The position numbers were made by a program, and so were the translations under genes. The notes beneath the pieces are model-generated. The model was not told the DNA's origin. It saw only the letters and a program-made list of their open reading frames with translations, and made no database searches. From assembly GCA_904419835.1 (NCBI GenBank), contig CAJFTA010000030.1, positions 1-26,954 on the forward strand: a DNA stretch of 26,954 nucleotides, given 5' to 3'. Source of the stretch: an uncultured Pseudoflavonifractor sp. GTDB lineage: Bacteria > Bacillota > Clostridia > Oscillospirales > Oscillospiraceae. Shown piece after piece: positions 21,333 through 26,954 of the stretch. How positions within the stretch are numbered: the first letter of the stretch is position 1; each line of letters starts with the position of its first letter.

Positions 21333-24300
21333 TCAGCCGCCGAACAGCCGCTTGAACAGGGACTTTTTGGTCTGCCTGCTCTCCGCCTTGGCAATGCGGA
21401 GCTTTCGCAGGCTCTCCTCCGCCTCCCGGCTTCCATGGCTGACCGCCTCCTGGTAGAGCTGCTCCGCCCGGGCCAGGTCCACCTGGGTGCCGACCCCGTC
21501 CCGGCAGCAGTCGGCCAGCAGGTTCATGGCCCGGACCGACCCCTGCCTGGCCGCCCGCCGGAACCACTCCACCGCGCCCGCCGGATCCCTGGCCGCGCCG
21601 ATGCCGTTGAGGAGGCAGTAGCCCAGGTTGCACTGGGCGGCCCGGTCCCCGTTCTCGGCGGCTCTGGTGTACCACTCCACCGCCTTGGCGGTGTCCACGG
21701 CCACGCCGGTGCCCTGCTCATAGCACAGCCCCAGGTTGCACTGGGCCGGGGCGTACCCTCCCTCGGCGGCCCTGGTCAGGTAGTCCACGCACTTTTTCTC
21801 GTCCTTCATGACGCCCGCACCGTCCCGGTAGCAGCCGCCCAGCAGGCACATGGCCCGCAGGGAGCCCTGCTTGGCCGCCTTGTGCAGCCAGGAGACGCCC
21901 CGGCCCGGGTCCTTCTTGGCGCCGATGCCCTCCAGATAGCAGTAGCCCAGGTTGCACTGGGCGGTCTCGTCCCCGGCCTGGGCGCCCCGGGCGTAGTACT
22001 CCACGGCCTTGACCTTGTCCTCCGGCACGCCCTCGCCCACCTCATAACAGTAGCCCAGGCTGCAAAACGCGGAGGCATACCCCGCCTGGATGGCCTGCCT
22101 GTAATACTCCACCGCCCGCTTAGGGTCCCGCTTGGTCCCCACGCCCCGGCGGCAGCAGTCGCCCAGAATATTGAGCGCCCGGCCAAAGCCCTGGTCTGCG
22201 GCCCGTATGAGCCACGACACTGCCATCTCTTCATCCTCCGGCACGCCGATGCCGTTGAGATAGCACACCGCCAGATTGCACTGGGCGGGGGCATACCCCT
22301 GCTCCCCCGCCCGGCGGTACAGCTCCGCCGCCCGGGCCGGGTCCGGCTCCGTCCCGTCGCCGTTCTCATAGCACAGTCCCAGGCTGCACTGGGCGGGCGG
22401 GTAGCCCTGTTCCGCCGCCAGGGTATACCACCTGACCGCCTCTCTTCCGTCCGGCTCTGTCCCCAGGCCGTCCCGCAGGCAGGTGCCCAGCAGGCTCTGG
22501 GCCCGGGGATACCCCTGCTCCGCCGCCTGCCGGAACCACTTCACCGCCTCCTCGGGCCGCTTCACCGTGCCCACGCCCTCCAGGCAGCAGTAGCCCAGGT
22601 TGCACTGGGCGGCCGGGTAGCCCATCTGGGCCGCCTGGCGGTAGTACTCCACCGCCTGCTTCTCATCCCGCTCCACGCCGCTGCCCATCTCGTAGCACAA
22701 GCCCAGGTCGCAGATGGCCATGGCATAGCCCTGCTCCGCGGCCTGGCGGTACAGCGCCACAGCCCGGGTCTCGTCCTTTTCCATTCCGGTGCCGTTGCGG
22801 CAGCAGTCCCCCAGAATATCCAGGGCCCGGGCAAAGCCCCGCTCCGCCGCCTTTTCCAGCCACGCCACGGCCTGCCCGGCGTCCTCCTCCGTGCCGATGC
22901 CGTTGAGGCAGCACACCGCCAGGTTGCACTGGGCCGGGGCGTACCCCTGTTCCGCCGCACGGGTATACCAGGCCACGGCCTGCTTCTCATCCCGCTCCAC
23001 GCCGCCGCCCGTCTCATAGCACAGGCCCAGGGCGCACTGGGCGGGCACATACCCCAGGTCGGCGGCCCGCCGGTAGCAGGCTGCGGACGCCGCCTCGTCC
23101 TTCTCCAGGCCGGTCCCCTCGCCCAGGCAGTCGCCCAGAATGCTGATGGCCCGGGCATAGTCCTGTTCCGCCGCCCGCTTCAGCCAGGCCACGGCCTCCT
23201 CCGCGTTTTTCTCCACGCCGATGCCGCTGAGCAGACAGAAGCCCAGGTTGCACTGAGCCGGGGCGTAATCCAGCTCGCCGGAGCGGCGGTACAGCTCCGC
23301 GCCCCGCTGCTCGTCCTTCTCCACGCCCTCGCCGTTCTCGTAGCACAGGCCCAGATCGCACAGGGCGGGGGGATACTCCTGCTCCGCGCTGCGGCGGTAG
23401 TACTCCACAGCCTTTTCCAGGTCCTTCTCCACCCCGCGGCCGTCCTGGTACAGGCAGCCCATGAGCCGCAGGGCCCTGGGATAGCCCTGCTCCGCCGCCC
23501 TGGCCAGCCACTGGGCCGCCTTGGCGTCGTCCTGCTCCACGCCGATGGCCGCCAGATAGCAGTAGCCCAGGTTGCACTGGGCGGGGGCATAGCCCTCCTC
23601 GGCGGACTGGGTGTAGCACTCCACGGCCTTGGCCAGGTCCTCGTCCACGCCGCTGCCGCTCTCATAGCACAATCCCAGGTCGCACAGGGCGGGTATGTAC
23701 CGCTTCTCCGCCGCCAGGCGGAAGAGCTCGGCGGCCCGGGCCTCGTCGGGCTCCACGCCCCTTCCGTCCCGGTAGCAGCAGCCCAGCAGGCTGATTCCCC
23801 GGGGAAACGCCTGATCCGCCGACTGCCGCAGCAGCTCGGCGGCGCGGCTGTCGTCCCGCTCCACGCCGATGCCGTTGAGATAGCACACCGCCAGGTTGCA
23901 CTGGGCCGGGGCGTACCCCTGGTCGGCGGAGAGCTGGTAGAGCTCGGCGGCCCGGACCGGATCCCGGTCCACGCCGCTGCCGTTCTCATAGCACAGGCCC
24001 AGGCTGCACTGGCCCGGCGCGTAGTCCTCGTCCACACAGCGCCGGAACAGCTCCACCGCCCGTCCTTCGTCCTGCTCCACGCCCTCGCCCAACTGGTAGC
24101 AGCGGCCCAGGGCCTCCACGGCCCGCATGTCGTCCTGCTCCGCCGCCTGGGCAAACCAGTGGGCCGCCTGGGCCATATCCCGGTCCACCCCGTCGCCGTC
24201 GGCGTATTTCATGGCCAGATCGTACTGGGCGGACAGATCCCCCAGCTCCGCCTGATCCAGCAGGGCCTGGAACTCCTCCCGGGACCGCTGGAGCCCGGCC

Positions 24301-24386
24301 ACCGCCCGCTGGATCAGTTCCGTATTGACAAAGATCACCTGATCTCCGTTGAAAAATTCCGCTCTGTCTTCATTTTCAGGGCACAT
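21333..24386 (-). CDS. Large Sel1-like repeat protein (about 26 repeats)
   Basis: 1017 residues, almost all Sel1-type (TPR-like) helical repeats of 36 residues, each ending in G-x-G-V/T-x-x-D; I count 26 such turns. There is no signal peptide or membrane segment. The N-terminal 50 or so residues (FFNGDQVIFVNTELIQRAV) are not repeat-like. Repeats 3-26 alternate in threes: CSLGLCYENGSGV-type, CNLAVCYLNGIGV-type, then LLGCCYRDGRGV-type, giving eight 108-residue units. Cysteines recur at fixed positions. Sel1 proteins act as scaffolds in protein complexes; the partner here is unknown. The ATG at 24386 has GAGG eight bases upstream. A promoter is at 24411-24439; fbp is divergent. Confidence 0.93.
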   Translation of the reverse strand: MCPENEDRAEFFNGDQVIFVNTELIQRAVAGLQRSREEFQALLDQAELGDLSAQYDLAMKYADGDGVDRDMAQAAHWFAQAAEQDDMRAVEALGRCYQLGEGVEQDEGRAVELFRRCVDEDYAPGQCSLGLCYENGSGVDRDPVRAAELYQLSADQGYAPAQCNLAVCYLNGIGVERDDSRAAELLRQSADQAFPRGISLLGCCYRDGRGVEPDEARAAELFRLAAEKRYIPALCDLGLCYESGSGVDEDLAKAVECYTQSAEEGYAPAQCNLGYCYLAAIGVEQDDAKAAQWLARAAEQGYPRALRLMGCLYQDGRGVEKDLEKAVEYYRRSAEQEYPPALCDLGLCYENGEGVEKDEQRGAELYRRSGELDYAPAQCNLGFCLLSGIGVEKNAEEAVAWLKRAAEQDYARAISILGDCLGEGTGLEKDEAASAACYRRAADLGYVPAQCALGLCYETGGGVERDEKQAVAWYTRAAEQGYAPAQCNLAVCCLNGIGTEEDAGQAVAWLEKAAERGFARALDILGDCCRNGTGMEKDETRAVALYRQAAEQGYAMAICDLGLCYEMGSGVERDEKQAVEYYRQAAQMGYPAAQCNLGYCCLEGVGTVKRPEEAVKWFRQAAEQGYPRAQSLLGTCLRDGLGTEPDGREAVRWYTLAAEQGYPPAQCSLGLCYENGDGTEPDPARAAELYRRAGEQGYAPAQCNLAVCYLNGIGVPEDEEMAVSWLIRAADQGFGRALNILGDCCRRGVGTKRDPKRAVEYYRQAIQAGYASAFCSLGYCYEVGEGVPEDKVKAVEYYARGAQAGDETAQCNLGYCYLEGIGAKKDPGRGVSWLHKAAKQGSLRAMCLLGGCYRDGAGVMKDEKKCVDYLTRAAEGGYAPAQCNLGLCYEQGTGVAVDTAKAVEWYTRAAENGDRAAQCNLGYCLLNGIGAARDPAGAVEWFRRAARQGSVRAMNLLADCCRDGVGTQVDLARAEQLYQEAVSHGSREAEESLRKLRIAKAESRQTKKSLFKRLFGG

Positions 24387-24410
24387 GAAAAACACCTCTC
24401 AGTCCTCTTT

Positions 24411-24439
24411 ACTCTACCAGCGAAAACGGCTTCTGTCAA
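24411..24439 (-). promoter_or_regulatory. Promoter of the Sel1-repeat gene
   Basis: Minus strand TTGACA (24434-24439), a 17-bp spacer, TAGAGT (24411-24416). Confidence 0.6.
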
Positions 24440-24547
24440 TGCGGGCGGGCGGCTCTCTTTGCCGCCGCCGGGGGCGCTTCTCCCCCTGTGCGCCCTGCCG
24501 GCGGGACATTTTCCCTGTATTTTTCCGTAAATTCACACAAAATATAC

Positions 24548-24575
24548 TTTTCATTTTCCGCTTCCATGCTACAAT
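24548..24575 (+). promoter_or_regulatory. Possible promoter of fbp
   Basis: TTTTCA (24548-24553), a 16-bp spacer, TACAAT (24570-24575), in a locally AT-rich stretch 90 bases upstream of fbp. Confidence 0.45.
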
Positions 24576-24667
24576 ATATCGTATGAACTCCCCGCGCACA
24601 GTCAGGCCCGGCCTCCCGCCCCCGGCGGAGGGCCGCACCGCCACCTGTTTTTGGAAGGAGGACCCCC

Positions 24668-26659
24668 ATGAAAAAGGAAGCAGCCGCTTCTGCCCCCAGC
24701 CTGCGCTATCTCCAGATGCTCTCCCGCCAGTACCCCACGGTCCAGGCCGCCAGCAGCGAGATCATCAACCTCCAGGCCATTCTGAACCTACCCAAGGGCA
24801 CCGAGCACTTTATCTCCGACGTCCACGGCGAGTACGAGGCCTTTCTCCACATCATGAACTCCGCCTCCGGCGTGGTGCGGGAGAAGGTGGACGAGCTCTT
24901 CTCCTCCAGCGTGTCCAAGGCGGAACGGGACCAGCTGGCCACCCTCATCTACTACCCCGAGGAGAAGCTGGCCCAGGTGGCCAGGGAGACCAGGGACATG
25001 GAGGAGTGGTACCGCATCACCCTCCACCGGCTCATCGACATCTGCCGCATGGTCACATCCAAGTACACCCGAAGCAAGGTCCGCAAGGCCATGCCCAAGG
25101 AGTACGCCTACATCATCGACGAGCTCATCAACACCAACTACGAGTACCATAATAAACGCTCCAACTATGAGAATATCATATCCACCATCATCGACATCGA
25201 CCGGGCCGAGGACTTTATTGTGGCCGTGTGCGAGCTCATCAAGCGCATGGTGGTGGACCACCTGCACATTGTGGGCGACATGTTCGACCGGGGCCCCCGG
25301 GCGGACATCATCATGGACTACCTGACCGAGTACCACTCGGTGGACATCCAGTGGGGCAACCACGACGTGCTGTGGATGGGGGCCGCCACCGGCAGCCGCA
25401 CCCTGGTGGCCACGGTGCTGTCCAACTCCATCCACTACAACAACCTGGAGGTCATTGAGACGGGCTACGGCATCTCTCTGCGGCCCCTGGCCCTGTTTGC
25501 CAACGAGTTCTATAAGGACGTGGACTGCTCCTGCTTCAAGGCCAAGTTCGCCGGGGACGACGCCAACAACTACACCGAGAAGGACAAGGCCCTGGCCGCC
25601 CGGATGCACAAGGCCATCACCATCATTCTCTTCAAGCTGGAGGGCCAGAAGATTCTCCGCCACCCCGAGTTCGGCATGGAGGACCGGCTGCTGCTGGACA
25701 AGATCGACTACGAGAAGAAGTCCATTGTCATCGACGGCGTGGAGTACCAGCTCTCTGACACCGACTTCCCCACCGTGGACCGCTCCAATCCCTATGAGCT
25801 CTCCCCCGAGGAGGACGAGGTCATCAACCAGCTGACCAACTCCTTCCAGCGCAGCGAGAAGCTCCAGCGGCACGTCCGCTTCCTCTACTCCAAGGGCGGG
25901 CTGTACAAGATCTATAACGGCAACCTGCTGCTCCACGGCTGCATCCCGCTGACGCCGGAGGGGGAGCTGCTCACCTTCCGGGCAGACGGAAAAATCCTGT
26001 CCGGCCGGGCCTTCCTGGACTACGCCGAGGCGGTGGCCCGCCAGGGGTACTACGCCAAGCCGGGCAGCGAGGAGCGGCAGTACGGCATGGACTACCTCTG
26101 GTTCCTCTGGTGCGGCCGGGGCTCCCCCGTCTTTGGCCGGGACCGGATGACCACCTTTGAGCGGCGGCTCATCAAGGACGAGTCCTCCTGGGCCGAGCCC
26201 AAGAACGCCTACTACACCTTCTACAACGACCCGGCGGTGTGCGAGCGGCTGCTCAGGGAGTTCGGCCTGGAGGGCCCCCACTGCCACATCATCAACGGCC
26301 ACGTGCCCGTCAAGTCCCGCAAGGGCGAGAGCCCCATCAAGGGCGGCGGCAAGCTCATCGTCATCGACGGCGGCTTCTGCCGGGCCTACCAGCCCACCAC
26401 CGGCATCGCCGGCTACACCCTCATCTACAACTCTGAGTCCATGCGCATCGTCTCCCACGAGCCCTTTGAGGGCCGGGAGAACGCCATCCGGGAGAACCGG
26501 GACATTCTCTCCTCCTCCGTTGTCTTTGAGCGGATGGACGACAAGGTCAAGATCCGCTCCACCGACATCGGCAGCGAGCTCCAGCGCCAGGTGGACGATT
26601 TGAAGGCCCTTCTGGCCGCCTACCGCTCCGGCCTTGTCAAGGAAGATCACCGGAAGTAA
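24668..26659 (+). CDS. fbp: Fructose-1,6-bisphosphatase, class III
   Basis: 663 residues, the usual size of the Firmicutes-type class III enzyme, which hydrolyses fructose 1,6-bisphosphate to fructose 6-phosphate in gluconeogenesis. It has the metallophosphatase motifs: HFISDVHGEYEAFLHIM, IVGDMFDRGPRADI and IQWGNHDVLWMGAATGS, then INGHVPVKSRKGESPIKGGG and VIDGGFCRAYQPTTGIAGYT near the C-terminus. The ATG follows GGAAGGAGG at a standard distance. It appears monocistronic, with its own terminator at 26673-26700. Nothing in the enzyme looks unusual. Confidence 0.97.
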   Translation: MKKEAAASAPSLRYLQMLSRQYPTVQAASSEIINLQAILNLPKGTEHFISDVHGEYEAFLHIMNSASGVVREKVDELFSSSVSKAERDQLATLIYYPEEKLAQVARETRDMEEWYRITLHRLIDICRMVTSKYTRSKVRKAMPKEYAYIIDELINTNYEYHNKRSNYENIISTIIDIDRAEDFIVAVCELIKRMVVDHLHIVGDMFDRGPRADIIMDYLTEYHSVDIQWGNHDVLWMGAATGSRTLVATVLSNSIHYNNLEVIETGYGISLRPLALFANEFYKDVDCSCFKAKFAGDDANNYTEKDKALAARMHKAITIILFKLEGQKILRHPEFGMEDRLLLDKIDYEKKSIVIDGVEYQLSDTDFPTVDRSNPYELSPEEDEVINQLTNSFQRSEKLQRHVRFLYSKGGLYKIYNGNLLLHGCIPLTPEGELLTFRADGKILSGRAFLDYAEAVARQGYYAKPGSEERQYGMDYLWFLWCGRGSPVFGRDRMTTFERRLIKDESSWAEPKNAYYTFYNDPAVCERLLREFGLEGPHCHIINGHVPVKSRKGESPIKGGGKLIVIDGGFCRAYQPTTGIAGYTLIYNSESMRIVSHEPFEGRENAIRENRDILSSSVVFERMDDKVKIRSTDIGSELQRQVDDLKALLAAYRSGLVKEDHRK

Positions 26660-26672
26660 GCGCCTCATACCA

Positions 26673-26700
26673 TCCAAAAAGCGGCTCGCCGCTTTTTGGA
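26673..26700 (+). terminator. Intrinsic terminator of fbp
   Basis: TCCAAAAAGCGG (26673-26684), loop CTCG, and its complement with TTTTT (26689-26700): a perfect 12-bp stem. Confidence 0.8.
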
Positions 26701-26774
26701 ATCAGATACAGCCCGCAAGTGTGGAAGCTGCCCGCGCCTGCGGGCGCGAACACTGCGAGGCTTTCCCGAACGTC

Positions 26775-26803
26775 TGAGGCCCCCGGCTGAGCCGGGGGCC
26801 TCA
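26775..26803. terminator. Second GC hairpin, abutting a repeat element
   Basis: TGAGGCCCCCGGC (26775-26787), loop TGA, and its complement 26791-26803. The element end CAGCGTGTCGAAAAA starts at 26802 within its last bases. Between the fbp terminator and here (26701-26774) there is only a small GCCCGC/GCGGGC hairpin and a fragment, CTGCGAGGCTTTCCC, that resembles part of core type B. Confidence 0.55.
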
Positions 26804-26954
26804 GCGTGTCGAAAAACCTCCCAGAAGGGGAAGCCTCGCAGAGTTCCGTCATCCACAGATGACGGAATCAAATGAAAATCCGTCATTTTCGGGGACATGT
26901 GCCTCGAAAATGACACTTCTCATGAAATTTTTGCCGACAATTTCATCAGAAATC
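26802..26954 (+). mobile_element. MITE-like element, core type B, cut by the window edge
   Basis: Begins CAGCGTGTCGAAAAACCTC right after a hairpin and continues with core type B. From 26812 to 26954 it is the reverse complement of 13761-13903 with only three differences, all C/T transitions on the same strand. In this copy the long hairpin GTCATTTTCG/CGAAAATGAC is perfect, whereas the other copy has one mismatch. The right end lies beyond the window. Confidence 0.65.

Noticed and set aside
21168..24530. 1120-codon open frame antisense to the Sel1-repeat gene
   Set aside because: Its repetitive translation follows from the Sel1 repeats on the other strand and has no binding site or recognisable domain.
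24583..24667. Possible leader peptide before fbp
   Set aside because: The short ATG-started frame has no binding site, no run of a regulatory amino acid and no attenuator-like pair of hairpins.
24788..26677. Long open frame antisense to fbp
   Set aside because: Shadow of fbp: low-complexity valine/glycine/leucine-rich translation with no motifs.

Overview
The window looks like part of a chromosome from a high-G+C gut Clostridium relative (Oscillospiraceae, in the Flavonifractor/Lawsonibacter/Pseudoflavonifractor area). This is an inference from Firmicutes-style gene content (class III fructose-bisphosphatase, BlaI/BlaR1-type pair, feoAB, Sel1 proteins), strong AGGAGG ribosome binding sites, GTG starts and GC-rich codon use. 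No rRNA, tRNA, CRISPR array or phage genes are visible.

Layout. Positions 1-545: a possible insertion-sequence tail, a pyrimidine-rich gene-free stretch and a tight cluster of DnaA-box-like 9-mers. Positions 546-790: a small repeat element followed by the tsaD terminator. Positions 783-5831 (minus strand): polA, rimI, a second GNAT acetyltransferase, a small Cro/C1-type regulator and tsaD, tightly spaced and probably one operon. Positions 5914-9427: an accessory-looking, less GC-rich island with rbsD and a chimeric lipoprotein on one strand and a LacI-type regulator and ribokinase on the other, without a complete sugar transporter. Positions 9608-13636: a MATE exporter, an M20 amidohydrolase and an iron-dependent alcohol dehydrogenase with a strong promoter and operator-like palindromes. 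Positions 13958-15831 (minus): a BlaI-type repressor and an M56 membrane peptidase carrying a C-terminal M23 (LytM) domain. Positions 16107-18529 (minus): feoA-feoB. Then an NlpC/P60 hydrolase (plus), an HD-GYP response regulator with an HPt protein (minus), a 1017-residue Sel1-repeat protein (minus) and fbp (plus).

The most unusual signal is in the gaps. Several intergenic regions carry small elements that start directly after an intrinsic-terminator hairpin with a shared end close to CAGCGTGTCGAAAAA. The best-preserved one (546-767) has imperfect terminal inverted repeats and is flanked by a perfect 23-bp direct duplication of the terminator hairpin. A second (13701-13911) is flanked by two copies of another terminator hairpin that differ only in the loop. 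The same ends enclose at least two unrelated cores, each folding into several hairpins, with compensatory base changes between copies of one core. This looks like a family of non-autonomous, MITE-like elements that insert at or duplicate terminators. No matching transposase is in the window.

Boundaries were read by eye. Family names come from recognised motifs, not from searches.
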